DNA from: Comamonadaceae bacterium
Lineage (GTDB): Bacteria; Pseudomonadota; Gammaproteobacteria; Burkholderiales; Burkholderiaceae_C
Direction of reading: 5' to 3'
Length of the DNA: 16,543 nt
Assembly (NCBI GenBank): GCA_947372005.1
Contig: CANBRV010000022.1
Span: 1 to 16,543, forward strand
Shown: in pieces, positions 1 through 7,313 of the stretch
How positions within the stretch are numbered: position 1 is the first letter of the stretch
Layout of the letters: every line of letters begins with the position of its first letter
The notes under the pieces: model-generated
Databases searched by the model: none
What the model was told of the DNA's origin: nothing
The model's input: only the letters and a program-made list of their open reading frames with translations
Translations under genes and position numbers: made by a program

Positions 1-321
1 CCGAATGAAGCGCTCACTAACGAAGACATGATTGCCGAGAAATACCAAGGCATTCGCCCTGCCCCAGGCTATCCAGCCTGCCCCGACCACAGCCCCAAGC
101 ATGCGATGTTTGAGCTCTTGCAAGCATCTGAAATTGGCATGGGCATTACTGAGAGTCTCGCCATGACACCCGCGGCCAGCGTGAGCGGCTTCTATTTAGC
201 TCACCCAGACGCTGCGTACTTCAACGTCGGCAAAATTGGAGAAGACCAATTACAAGACCGTGCCAAGCGTGAAGGTGCAAGCGAAGCAGATTTGGCGAGA
301 TTACTTGCCCCAGTCCTATAA
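1..321 (+). CDS. metH: Cobalamin-dependent methionine synthase, C-terminal fragment (5' end outside window)
   Basis: This is the last 106 residues of MetH, which methylates homocysteine to methionine using methylcobalamin in the cytoplasm. The frame is open from base 1 and ends at TAA 319-321. The visible part belongs to the C-terminal reactivation domain, which binds S-adenosylmethionine for reductive methylation of oxidised cobalamin. The diagnostic segment RPAPGYPACPDH lies near residues 20-31 of the fragment, and TESLAMTPAASVSGFY-L-AHP follows. Both are hallmarks of the activation domain in long MetH proteins. The very end is slightly shorter than the usual WLAPNLGY-type tail (it ends LLAPVL). 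The TlpA-like gene begins four bases after the stop, so the two are probably cotranscribed. The cobalamin- and homocysteine-binding modules lie outside the window and cannot be judged. Confidence 0.96.
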   Translation, partial: PNEALTNEDMIAEKYQGIRPAPGYPACPDHSPKHAMFELLQASEIGMGITESLAMTPAASVSGFYLAHPDAAYFNVGKIGEDQLQDRAKREGASEADLARLLAPVL

Positions 322-325
322 AACT

Positions 326-880
326 ATGTCAGCCAGCCTTAGCAAACGCCACCCCAACAAACGGCACATGCTTTTAGCCAGCTTGGCTGGGTTGGGAGCT
401 TTGGCGGCTGGTGTAATGACCGCTGGTCGCAAAACTCCGCCCTCCGAACTGTCTGCGCTATGGGCGCTGACGCTTCAAACGCCCATGGGCGAGTCACTTG
501 CGCTGGCACAATTTAAAGATAAGCCGCTTTTAATCAACTTTTGGGCGACATGGTGTGCACCCTGCATTGAAGAAATGCCGCTGCTTGATAAGTTCCACCA
601 GGAAAATCGCTCCGCCAACCGCAACAGCTTGCAAATGCTTGGAATTGCTGCGGATAAATCAAAATCTGTTCTTAAATTTTTAAAAAAAGCACCGGTCCAG
701 TTCCCTATTGCATTGGCTGGTTTTGAAGGTATTGCCCTCAGCCAGAGACTAGGAAATGTGCAAGGTGGACTACCTTTTTCCATCTTGATTGGTAAAGATG
801 GAGCTATTTTGTTTAAAAAAGAGGGGCAGTTAACGGCAAATGATTTAAAAATGATCGAAGGCATGGCAGGGCACTCTTGA
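326..880 (+). CDS. TlpA/ResA-like membrane-anchored thiol-disulfide oxidoreductase
   Basis: The predicted 184-residue protein has an N-terminal hydrophobic segment (about residues 15-33) preceded by basic residues, which suggests a signal anchor or uncleaved signal into the periplasm. A thioredoxin fold follows. The catalytic motif WCAPC is at residues 76-80 within NFWATWCAPC, and the cis-proline loop is GGLP at 147-150. Such proteins reduce or exchange disulfides in periplasmic targets, often apocytochrome c or other exported proteins. The target here cannot be told from the sequence. The start was taken as ATG 326, just after the metH stop, rather than the longer upstream frame that would overlap metH. 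ATG 368 is an alternative start that keeps the hydrophobic segment. The AhpC/TSA-type redoxin and TlpA families overlap, so the exact subfamily is open. It lies directly upstream of accB, a common betaproteobacterial arrangement. Confidence 0.88.
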   Translation: MSASLSKRHPNKRHMLLASLAGLGALAAGVMTAGRKTPPSELSALWALTLQTPMGESLALAQFKDKPLLINFWATWCAPCIEEMPLLDKFHQENRSANRNSLQMLGIAADKSKSVLKFLKKAPVQFPIALAGFEGIALSQRLGNVQGGLPFSILIGKDGAILFKKEGQLTANDLKMIEGMAGHS

Positions 881-916
881 AGCTAGAATGTGCAATCTTG
901 CTTTTTGGAGTTACTC

Positions 917-1390
917 ATGGATTTACGCAAAATTAAAACATTGATCGATTTGGTTTCCGAGTCCAATGTCGCCGAATTAGAAATTACCGAAGCCGAAGGC
1001 ACGGTTCGTATTGTGAAAAGCTTGCCTGTCGGCAATCCACCAGCAGCTGCTCAAATTCACTATGCGACAACACCCGCCCCGCAAAATACAGCTCCAGTAG
1101 TAGCTGCCGCACCAGATGTCGTGGTCGCTGCTGCACCTGCCGCCGCTGCAAGCACCAATCACACACTCAAAGCGCCTATGGTCGGTACGTTCTATACATC
1201 CTCAAGTCCAGAGGCAAAACCATTTGTAAATGTGGGTGATTCGGTCAAGCAAGGGCAAACCGTTTGCATTATTGAGGCTATGAAGATCATGAATGAGATT
1301 GAAGCAGATAAGTCTGGCACGATTGTGAAGATCCTTGCCGAGAGCGCTCAGGGTGTGGAATATGGTCAGCCATTGTTCGAAATAGCCTAA
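917..1390 (+). CDS. accB: Biotin carboxyl carrier protein of acetyl-CoA carboxylase
   Basis: The 157-residue BCCP carries biotin between biotin carboxylase (AccC) and the carboxyltransferase in the first committed step of fatty acid synthesis. The N-terminal segment MDLRKIKTLIDLVSES is typical of AccB. An Ala/Pro-rich flexible linker spans roughly residues 45-85, and the C-terminal lipoyl/biotinyl domain follows. The biotin attachment motif EAMKIMNEIEAD places the biotinylated lysine at residue 123 (codon 1283-1285). The start is ATG 917, because GGAG at 907-910 sits six bases upstream. A GTG at 890 would add nine residues without family support. accC follows after 15 bases, the usual accBC operon. 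The gene aroQ, often found just upstream of accB in this order, is absent here. Confidence 0.98.
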   Translation: MDLRKIKTLIDLVSESNVAELEITEAEGTVRIVKSLPVGNPPAAAQIHYATTPAPQNTAPVVAAAPDVVVAAAPAAAASTNHTLKAPMVGTFYTSSSPEAKPFVNVGDSVKQGQTVCIIEAMKIMNEIEADKSGTIVKILAESAQGVEYGQPLFEIA

Positions 1391-1405
1391 AGCTCGTTCA
1401 CAAGC

Positions 1406-2761
1406 ATGGCTATGTTTAAGAAAATATTAATCGCCAATCGCGGCGAAATTGCACTGCGTATTCAACGCGCTTGCCGCGAAATGGGCATTCGCTCGGTTGT
1501 CGTGTACTCAGAAGCTGATCGCGAAGCAAAATACGTCAAGCTGGCCGATGAGGCCGTTTGTATTGGCCCTGCGCCTTCGAGTAAAAGCTATTTGTCTATG
1601 CCCGCCATCATTGCTGCGGCAGAAGTGACTGAGGCAGAGGCGATTCATCCTGGCTACGGGTTTTTTAGCGAAAACGCAGATTTTGCGGAACGCGTGGAGC
1701 AAAGTGGTTTTGTTTTTATTGGTCCGACAGCAGAGTCGATTCGCATCATGGGTGACAAGGTGTCAGCCAAGCAAGCCATGATTAAAGCGGGCGTGCCAAC
1801 CGTTCCAGGCTCTCCTGGTGCGCTGCCAGACGATCCCGCTGTGATTAAAAAAATAGCCAAACAAGTAGGGTATCCCGTCATTATTAAGGCCTCTGGCGGT
1901 GGCGGCGGGCGCGGTATGCGTGTGGTCCATACTGAGGCAGCACTCATCAATGCTGTGCAAATGACTAAGGCGGAAGCGGGTGCGGCATTCAATAATCCAG
2001 AGGTTTATCTAGAGAAATATCTGCAAAATCCACGTCATATCGAAATTCAAATCATTGCCGACCAACACAAGCACGCGGTATGGCTAGGTGAGCGTGATTG
2101 TTCGATGCAAAGACGTCACCAAAAAATTATCGAAGAAGCACCCGCACCTGGTATCCCGCGCAAGCTGATTGAAAAAATTGGTGAACGCTGCGCGGCAGCT
2201 TGCCGAAAAATCAATTACCGAGGTGCGGGCACGTTTGAATTTTTATACGAAGACGGCGAGTTTTACTTCATTGAAATGAATACTCGCGTACAAGTAGAGC
2301 ACCCTGTCACCGAATGGGTGAGTGGTGTTGACATTGTGCGGACACAAATCTTGGTAGCTGCTGGCGAGCCTTTGCCTTTTCAGCAAAAGCACGTTCAAAA
2401 CGAAGGGCACTCGATCGAAGTACGGATCAATGCCGAAGATCCGTATAACTTTGTGCCATCGCCTGGAAAAATTACGATGTGGCATGCACCAGGTGGTCCT
2501 GGTGTTCGAGTCGATTCACACGTCTACACCAACTACACGGTGCCGCCCTATTACGACTCGATGATTGGCAAAATCATCGTGCATGGTCGCACTCGTGAAA
2601 TTGCACTGGCTCGGATGCGCACGGCATTGAATGAAACGGTCGTAGAAGGCATTAAGACCAATATTCCATTGCACAAAGAATTAATGAACGACATACGGTT
2701 TATTACAGGCGGAACAAATATCCATTACCTTGAGAGCTGGTTAGCAGAGCGGTCAAAATAA
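1406..2761 (+). CDS. accC: Acetyl-CoA carboxylase, biotin carboxylase subunit
   Basis: The 451-residue ATP-grasp enzyme carboxylates the biotin on AccB using ATP and bicarbonate. Length and order of motifs match the family: N-terminal KILIANRGEIALRI (residues 6-19), HPGYGFFSENADFA (81-94), the glycine-rich ATP loop KASGGGGGRGMRVV (161-174), ERDCSMQRRHQK (229-240), and the metal-binding/catalytic segment EMNTRVQVEHPVTE (290-303). The C-terminal GGTNIHYLE is also conserved. No strong Shine-Dalgarno sequence precedes ATG 1406. ATG 1412 would shorten the protein by two residues and is equally compatible. Expression is probably coupled to accB, whose stop is only 15 bases away, and prmA starts five bases after the stop. 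Confidence 0.98.
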   Translation: MAMFKKILIANRGEIALRIQRACREMGIRSVVVYSEADREAKYVKLADEAVCIGPAPSSKSYLSMPAIIAAAEVTEAEAIHPGYGFFSENADFAERVEQSGFVFIGPTAESIRIMGDKVSAKQAMIKAGVPTVPGSPGALPDDPAVIKKIAKQVGYPVIIKASGGGGGRGMRVVHTEAALINAVQMTKAEAGAAFNNPEVYLEKYLQNPRHIEIQIIADQHKHAVWLGERDCSMQRRHQKIIEEAPAPGIPRKLIEKIGERCAAACRKINYRGAGTFEFLYEDGEFYFIEMNTRVQVEHPVTEWVSGVDIVRTQILVAAGEPLPFQQKHVQNEGHSIEVRINAEDPYNFVPSPGKITMWHAPGGPGVRVDSHVYTNYTVPPYYDSMIGKIIVHGRTREIALARMRTALNETVVEGIKTNIPLHKELMNDIRFITGGTNIHYLESWLAERSK

Positions 2762-2765
2762 GCTT

Positions 2766-3650
2766 ATGTATGAACTAAGTTTGTTATCCCCCGAAGCCGT
2801 TGTTGACATCATGGGTGATGCAGTAATGGAACTAGGCGCATTAAGCGTCTCGGTAGAAGATGCTGATGCTGGCACCGATGCAGAGCAAGCGCTTTTTGGC
2901 GAACCAGGCATGCCTACGCCTCCTGCTGCATGGGAGCATTCGCGGATCGTGGCGCTGTTTCATGACGAAGCAAGTGCTCGAGAGGCCCTATCCATCTTGG
3001 CGTTGCAAGATTTTTTTGAAGGCAGCCATGTCGTTGGCGTCAGTCCAGTTGCGGATCAAGATTGGGTTCGTATTACACAATCGCAATTCGAGCCTGTCCC
3101 CGTCACAGCTGACTTTTATATCGTGCCAACGTGGTGCGAGCCCCCTACCGCTGCCAAACAAATAATTCGTTTGGACCCTGGTCTAGCTTTTGGTACAGGA
3201 ACGCATCCGACAACACGAATGTGTTTAAAGTGGATTGCAACACAGGGCTCTTCTGATCGTGAATTAGGCCGGACGTTGGACTATGGCTGCGGCTCTGGTA
3301 TTTTGGCGATTGCTGCCAAAAAATATGGCGCGTCCTCAGTCGATGCTGTTGATATTGATCCAGCGGCAGTTACGGCATCTCAAGCAAATGCGATCGCAAA
3401 TCAAACAGAGCTTCAATTAGGTCTGCCGGATTTAGCCATTGGCAGCTATGACACGGTGCTCGCCAACATCCTCGCCTCGCCGCTTAAGGTGTTAGCGCCT
3501 TTGCTATGCGGTCATGTCGCCGCAGGTGGACGTTTGGTTTTGGCAGGTATTTTGGAGCGCCAAACCGATGAATTAAAAGTAGCTTATGCACCTTATCTAC
3601 AGCTACAAGTTTTAGATACGATGGACGGCTGGGTGCTGATGGGTGCATGA
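2766..3650 (+). CDS. prmA: Ribosomal protein L11 methyltransferase
   Basis: The 294-residue PrmA trimethylates lysines and the N-terminus of ribosomal protein L11 using S-adenosylmethionine. The N-terminal substrate-recognition domain contains LSPEAVVDIMGDAVMELGAL and VSVEDADA, typical for the family. The methyltransferase core has DPGLAFGTGTHPTT at 137-150, motif I LDYGCGSGILAIAAKKYGA beginning at 171, VDIDPAAV near 195-202, and the NPPF-like motif IV replaced by LANILASPL at 232-240, as in other PrmA proteins. It starts five bases after accC without a clear Shine-Dalgarno sequence, so translation is probably coupled. Its TGA overlaps the start of the next gene (ATGA, 3647-3650). Confidence 0.97.
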   Translation: MYELSLLSPEAVVDIMGDAVMELGALSVSVEDADAGTDAEQALFGEPGMPTPPAAWEHSRIVALFHDEASAREALSILALQDFFEGSHVVGVSPVADQDWVRITQSQFEPVPVTADFYIVPTWCEPPTAAKQIIRLDPGLAFGTGTHPTTRMCLKWIATQGSSDRELGRTLDYGCGSGILAIAAKKYGASSVDAVDIDPAAVTASQANAIANQTELQLGLPDLAIGSYDTVLANILASPLKVLAPLLCGHVAAGGRLVLAGILERQTDELKVAYAPYLQLQVLDTMDGWVLMGA

Positions 3651-4393
3651 GTTTAGTGGTGACATGTCCTAGCTGCGGCACCGTGTTCACGATGGTGCGC
3701 GAACAGCTGGAAGCATCGGATGGACATGTGCGCTGCGGGCATTGCATGGAAGTGTTTGATGCTCAGACGCAGCTCAGTCAGTTGAGCAATCTGGACGCTG
3801 AGCACATGTTCAATGACGTGCCAAGCCAGCTCAGTAGCTCCTTGCAAATAGAGACGCCACTTGCGAATTTAAGCTTTGTGCAGCAAGCGAAGCAAGAGCA
3901 ATTTTGGTCAAGCCCTTTCATGCGTGCCGCACTGATAACGATGACTGGACTCTTGATTAGTCTACTAACTCTACAGCTTGCGCGCAATGAACGCGAACGT
4001 TTAAACCAATGGAATCCTAGCCTAGCACCTGCACTGCAAAAACTTTGTGATATGTTGCCCTGCACATTGCAAGGACGGCGCTTAGTCGAAGGCTGGTTAA
4101 TTGAAAGTTCAAGCTTTCAAAAAGAAGGCGGCGATAACTTTCGTTTGACAATTACGCTGAAGAATACATCGCCAACAAGCTTGCTTATCCCGCAGTTAGA
4201 ACTCACTTTGTTAGACAATAACGATGCGCTTTTGGTGCGGCATGTGATTACTCCCGAAGCGGATGTATCTACCACTCTGCCAAGCACTGTGGAGCGGACA
4301 TACAACTGGCTCATCACACCTCAATCTAATACGAGTATCCGGCTGAATTTCAAAGATATCGTCGGCTATCGCTTAGCTCTTTTTTACCTCTAA
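3647..4393 (+). CDS. Zinc-ribbon and transmembrane protein, DUF3426 family
   Basis: The 248-residue protein has an N-terminal MJ0042-type zinc ribbon with two CxxC knuckles (C7/C10 and C30/C33) in the pattern CPSCGTVF ... VRCGHCMEVFDA. A linker follows, then one transmembrane helix around residues 92-111, then a predicted extracytoplasmic DUF3426 domain. That domain carries LKNTSPTSLLIPQLELTLLD-like beta segments and two cysteines (C134, C139) in the position where the family often has a C-x(n)-GC pair. Its molecular function is not established; the architecture suggests a membrane-tethered sensor or scaffold. The start codon overlaps the prmA stop (ATGA), so it is translationally coupled. 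This accB-accC-prmA-DUF3426 order is widely conserved in Betaproteobacteria. Confidence 0.9.
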   Translation: MSLVVTCPSCGTVFTMVREQLEASDGHVRCGHCMEVFDAQTQLSQLSNLDAEHMFNDVPSQLSSSLQIETPLANLSFVQQAKQEQFWSSPFMRAALITMTGLLISLLTLQLARNERERLNQWNPSLAPALQKLCDMLPCTLQGRRLVEGWLIESSSFQKEGGDNFRLTITLKNTSPTSLLIPQLELTLLDNNDALLVRHVITPEADVSTTLPSTVERTYNWLITPQSNTSIRLNFKDIVGYRLALFYL

Positions 4394-4418
4394 TTTTGCT
4401 CACTTAGGAGACTACTTT

Positions 4419-5321
4419 ATGGCATCCATTATTTGCGGATCGCTTGCTTTCGACAACATCATGCGTTTTGATGGCCGTTTTGCAGATGCAATTCTGCCTG
4501 ATCAACTGCATAAACTCAGCGTCTCGTTTTATGTTCCGAATCTAAAACGCGAGTTCGGCGGCTGTGCAGGTAATATTGCTTACAGCTTAAAGTTGTTGGG
4601 TGGATCAGCTTTTCCTATGGCGACTGTTGGACATGACGGGGCCGATTATCTCCAGCGCTTCCAATCACAAGGCATTAGCACCGAATTCGTTCGCACAATT
4701 CCAACCACTGTCACTGCTCTCGCCATGATCATGACGGACAACGACAACAACCAAATTACAGCCTTTCATCCTGGCGCCATGGATAACGCGCATGAAGCAA
4801 AAATAATAGCACGCAGCGATATCAAGCTAGGCATCATTTCACCAGATGGTCGCCAAGCCATGCTTGAGCATGCCGAACAATTCCATACATCAGGTATTCC
4901 ATTTGTATTCGATCCAGGTCAAGGTCTGCCAATGTTTGACGGGGAAAACCTAAGGCACTTTATCAACTTAGCCACGTGGGTCACTGTCAATGACTACGAA
5001 GCTCAGATGCTATCTGAACGTACAGGCTGGAGCTCGGCAGAAATTGCGGCACAAGTCAAGGGCTATGCCATCACACTTGGTGAAAAAGGAGCCGAGGTTT
5101 GGGAGAATGGCTCATCTGCGATAGTGCCGCCTATTCTTGCTAATAACGTTGTAGACCCGACTGGCTGCGGCGATGCATGGCGCGGAGCGCTTCTGTTTGG
5201 ACTTGAGCAAGGTTGGTCTATGGCCCGCTGTGCTGCACTTGGCAATCAAATTGCTGCGATCAAAATTGCACATCCTGGTGGTCAAAACTACACACTGCCG
5301 ACCAGCCTCGTCATTCAATAA
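4419..5321 (+). CDS. PfkB-family (ribokinase-like) carbohydrate/nucleoside kinase
   Basis: The 300-residue cytoplasmic kinase belongs to the PfkB/ribokinase superfamily. Signature 1 (substrate site) is seen as REFGGCAGNIAYSLKLLGG at residues 44-62. Signature 2 is DPTGCGDAWRGALLFGLEQG at 246-265, with the anion-hole glycines and catalytic aspartate D252. NDYEAQML (191-198) is the usual pre-active-site element. N-terminal GSLAFDNIMRF resembles the adenosine-kinase-like branch common in proteobacteria, so adenosine or another nucleoside or sugar are candidate substrates; the sequence does not settle which. A good Shine-Dalgarno sequence (AGGAG, 4406-4410) lies eight bases before ATG 4419, so it can be translated independently of the upstream gene. 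It is the last gene of the rightward run before the terminator at 5336-5376. Confidence 0.92.
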   Translation: MASIICGSLAFDNIMRFDGRFADAILPDQLHKLSVSFYVPNLKREFGGCAGNIAYSLKLLGGSAFPMATVGHDGADYLQRFQSQGISTEFVRTIPTTVTALAMIMTDNDNNQITAFHPGAMDNAHEAKIIARSDIKLGIISPDGRQAMLEHAEQFHTSGIPFVFDPGQGLPMFDGENLRHFINLATWVTVNDYEAQMLSERTGWSSAEIAAQVKGYAITLGEKGAEVWENGSSAIVPPILANNVVDPTGCGDAWRGALLFGLEQGWSMARCAALGNQIAAIKIAHPGGQNYTLPTSLVIQ

Positions 5322-5335
5322 ACTGAAGATGTAAA

Positions 5336-5376
5336 AAAGCCCACAAACATGGCACTTGGCCATGTTTGTGGGCTTT
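5336..5376. terminator. Bidirectional hairpin terminator between the kinase gene and the histone gene
   Basis: A perfect 18-bp inverted repeat has arms 5336-5353 and 5359-5376 around a five-base loop (ACTTG). It sits between two convergent genes. Six A's at 5333-5338 give a U-tract only for leftward transcripts, so intrinsic termination should be stronger for the histone gene. Rightward transcripts have just a short TTT after the stem. Confidence 0.85.
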
Positions 5377-5388
5377 GAGCTTTAAAGC

Positions 5389-5817
5389 TTAAGGCTTAGA
5401 AGCAGTTGGGAAAGGCCAAGCAGCTTGTGGGCTGATCGTGGTCTTTGCGGCAGGTTTAGCTGCCGGCTTAGCCGCGGGCTTTTTTGCTGCTGGCTTAGCC
5501 GCTGCTTTCTTTGCTGGTGCAGCTTTTTTAGCAGCAGGCTTCTTGGCAGCAGCTTTTTTAGCTACCGGCTTTTTAGCAGCAGGCTTCTTAGCAGCAACTT
5601 TTTTAGCTGCTGGTTTAGCTGCTGGCTTTTTTGCCGCTACTTTTTTTGCTGGGGCTTTTTTAGCTGGAGCTGCTTTTTTAGCTGCTGGCTTTTTTGCCGC
5701 TACTTTTTTTGCTGGGGCTTTTTTAGCTGGAGCTGCTTTTTTAGCCGCTGGCTTTTTCGCCGCTACTTTTTTTGCAGGTGCAGCTTTCTTCGCTGCTGGT
5801 TTTTTTGCAGTTGCCAT
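5389..5817 (-). CDS. Lysine/alanine-rich histone H1-like DNA-binding protein
   Basis: The 142-residue basic protein consists almost wholly of AKKPAAKK / AAPAKK / KKVAAKK units, like the C-terminal tail of eukaryotic H1 and bacterial H1-like proteins. It probably binds and compacts DNA nonspecifically through its lysines. The C-terminal tail AWPFPTASKP is the conserved ending of H1-like proteins in Burkholderiales, which supports a real gene rather than a low-complexity artefact. The start ATG (complement of 5815-5817) follows AGGAG (complement of 5824-5828) by six bases. Internal units are tandemly duplicated at DNA level with a 63-bp period. The gene lies downstream of nrdB and ends at a strong terminator. 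A long leader with a stem-loop (5885-5921) precedes it. Lengths of such proteins vary widely among strains. Confidence 0.9.
   Translation of the reverse strand: MATAKKPAAKKAAPAKKVAAKKPAAKKAAPAKKAPAKKVAAKKPAAKKAAPAKKAPAKKVAAKKPAAKPAAKKVAAKKPAAKKPVAKKAAAKKPAAKKAAPAKKAAAKPAAKKPAAKPAAKPAAKTTISPQAAWPFPTASKP
5621..5767 (-). repeat. 63-bp tandem repeat inside the histone gene
   Basis: Two adjacent 63-bp units (5621-5683 and 5684-5746) are identical except for their last base. A third, partial copy starts at 5747 and diverges after about 29 bases. Each unit encodes 21 residues made of VAAKK, PAAKK, AAPAKK and APAKK blocks. The near identity, including synonymous positions, indicates a recent duplication by slippage or unequal recombination. 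Confidence 0.9.
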
Positions 5818-5884
5818 TTTTTTCTCCTAGATTTTTTCAATTGAAGATTCGCTCGCGTCCACATGGGAGATTTGGCGCGAACGA

Positions 5885-5921
5885 TTCAAGCCGTTGAGAG
5901 ACTCGCTCTCAGCGGCTTGAA
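5885..5921 (-). promoter_or_regulatory. Stem-loop in the leader of the histone gene
   Basis: Arms 5885-5900 and 5906-5921 form a 16-bp stem with one G-T (wobble) position and a five-base loop. It lies between nrdB and the histone gene. Neither side has a T-run, so it does not look like a standard intrinsic terminator. It may be an mRNA-stabilising or regulatory hairpin, or a degenerate terminator of the nrdAB transcript. Function is inferred only. Confidence 0.55.
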
Positions 5922-6016
5922 CAGGGGTGCAAATTGCAACGGACATCAGCGCAATTGGCTGGATGTTTGGTTGTGATTTTGCAATTCTTAAAAACATAGT
6001 GTGTGGCGTTTGAGAT

Positions 6017-7210
6017 TTAATCCCAAGACAATGCACCGCCCGATTGATACTCAATCACGCGGGTTTCAAAAAAGTTACGCTCTTTTTTGAGGTCAATCAT
6101 TTCACTCATCCAAGGAAACGGATTTTCCTCATCAGGAAATAAGGCCTCAAGTCCGATTTGCACAGCACGCCTATTGGCGATGTAGCGTAAATAGCCCTTA
6201 AACATGGAAGCATTTAGACCGAGCACACCACGTGGCATCGTATCCTCAGCATAGCGATACTCCAACTCTACAGCCTTCATAAATAGCGCTTGAATTTCTG
6301 CTTTAAATTCAGCCGTCCAGAGATGTGGATTTTCCAGCTTCAATTGATTGATGAGATCAATGCCGAAATTGCAATGCATCGACTCATCACGAAGAATGTA
6401 TTGGTACTGCTCAGCAGCGCCTGTCATTTTGTTTTGGCGGCCTAATGCCAAAATTTGCGTGAAGCCAACATAGAAGAACAAGCCCTCCATGAGGCAAGCA
6501 AACACGATTAATGATTTGAGCAGTGTTTGATCGCTTTCAGGCGTACCTGTTTTAAAGTTGGGATCAGAGATAGCTTCGATAAAAGGAATCAAGAATTGAT
6601 CTTTATCGCGAATCGATTGAACCTCGTTATAGGCATTGAAAATCTCAGCCTCATCTAAGCCTAATGACTCAGTAATGTATTGATAAGCGTGTGTGTGAAT
6701 TGCTTCTTCAAACGCTTGGCGTAATAAAAACTGACGGCATTCAGGCGCGGTGATATGACGATAAGTTCCAAGCACGATATTGTTAGCAGCCAAAGAATCA
6801 GCCGTCACAAAAAAGCCAAGGTTACGTTTAACCAAACGTCGCTCATCTTCTGTCAAGCCATTGGGGTCTTTCCACAGTGCAATATCTCGCGTCATGTTGA
6901 CCTCTTGCGGCATCCAATGATTCGCGCAAGTGGCTAAATATTTTTCCCATGCCCACTTATATTTAAAAGGCACCAGCTGATTGACGTCGGTTTGTCCATT
7001 GATGATGCGCTTTTCGGAAGCCACCACACGGCGATGCGCAGGTGCTTGCGCATTTTCTGCTTGTATCGGCGCTACAGACTTTGAGATGGAGGCGCTATTT
7101 GGAGCTTGAAAAACTTCGTCAGAAAAAACGGGGGCGGTTTTCAGACCCAGTGCAGTTGAGTGCGTGTGGGCAGTAGGAGCAGCAGTGATTTCTTCGTCCC
7201 AAGTTAGCAT
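6017..7210 (-). CDS. nrdB: Class Ia ribonucleoside-diphosphate reductase, beta (radical) subunit
   Basis: The 397-residue subunit houses the di-iron centre and tyrosyl radical that drives dNTP synthesis with NrdA. The segment FEEAIHTHAYQYI holds iron ligands E169 and H172 and the radical tyrosine Y176, with the same E-x2-H-x3-Y spacing as in E. coli NrdB. RDESMHCNFG supplies the later Glu/His ligands. An N-terminal extension of about 50-60 variable residues precedes the conserved core (from KRIINGQ), which accounts for the extra length over the roughly 376-residue E. coli protein. The start is ATG 7210 (MLTWDEE, typical for betaproteobacterial NrdB), with GGAA seven bases upstream. A TTG four codons earlier is less likely. 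It follows nrdA by about 100 bases and is presumably cotranscribed from the NrdR-type promoter. Confidence 0.97.
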   Translation of the reverse strand: MLTWDEEITAAPTAHTHSTALGLKTAPVFSDEVFQAPNSASISKSVAPIQAENAQAPAHRRVVASEKRIINGQTDVNQLVPFKYKWAWEKYLATCANHWMPQEVNMTRDIALWKDPNGLTEDERRLVKRNLGFFVTADSLAANNIVLGTYRHITAPECRQFLLRQAFEEAIHTHAYQYITESLGLDEAEIFNAYNEVQSIRDKDQFLIPFIEAISDPNFKTGTPESDQTLLKSLIVFACLMEGLFFYVGFTQILALGRQNKMTGAAEQYQYILRDESMHCNFGIDLINQLKLENPHLWTAEFKAEIQALFMKAVELEYRYAEDTMPRGVLGLNASMFKGYLRYIANRRAVQIGLEALFPDEENPFPWMSEMIDLKKERNFFETRVIEYQSGGALSWD

Positions 7211-7271
7211 ATAAATTTCCAATCAGCGAATGATAGTTGCATCACGCCAAAACACAAAATAATTTCATCAT
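7204..7271 (-). other. Two very short overlapping reading frames leading into nrdB
   Basis: Between nrdA and nrdB, an AAGG five bases before ATG 7271 opens a nine-residue frame (MMKLFCVLA) ending in TGA at 7244-7242. That TGA overlaps the ATG (7242) of a second frame of 12 residues (MQLSFADWKFIC). Its TAA (7206-7204) lies just inside nrdB, overlapping the nrdB start. The arrangement could couple translation into nrdB or could be chance, and no homology supports it. Confidence 0.2.
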
Positions 7272-7313
7272 ATTTTCCTTGTGCTTGTGCATTTGTTTTT
7301 GTTTTGTTGTGTT

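Noticed and set aside
236..325. Upstream extension of the TlpA-like gene to 236
   Set aside because: It would overlap the end of metH by 86 bases and adds no signal-peptide-like sequence. ATG 326 or 368 fits better.
1654..1992. Leftward frame of 112 codons inside accC, and similar opposite-strand frames within nrdA, ffh and gloA
   Set aside because: They are antisense shadows of well-conserved genes with no domain, ribosome-binding site or independent support.
5379..5390. Twelve-base perfect palindrome AGCTTTAAAGCT at the histone stop codon
   Set aside because: It is short, AT-rich and immediately next to the strong terminator. Without conservation data it is not distinguishable from chance or part of the terminator region.
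5425..5844. Two long open frames on the strand opposite the histone gene (5425-5844 and 5438-5830)
   Set aside because: They are low-complexity shadows (Cys/Ser/Phe- or Ala/Phe-rich) of the lysine/alanine repeat codons. The opposite strand has the AGGAG site, the conserved AWPFPT tail and the terminator.
5827..6054. Leftward frame of 75 codons (or 56 from ATG 5997) between nrdB and the histone gene
   Set aside because: The long form starts inside nrdB. The short form has no Shine-Dalgarno sequence, runs through the stem-loop at 5885-5921 and shows no recognisable domain. Its stop touching the histone ribosome-binding site is curious but not enough to call a gene.
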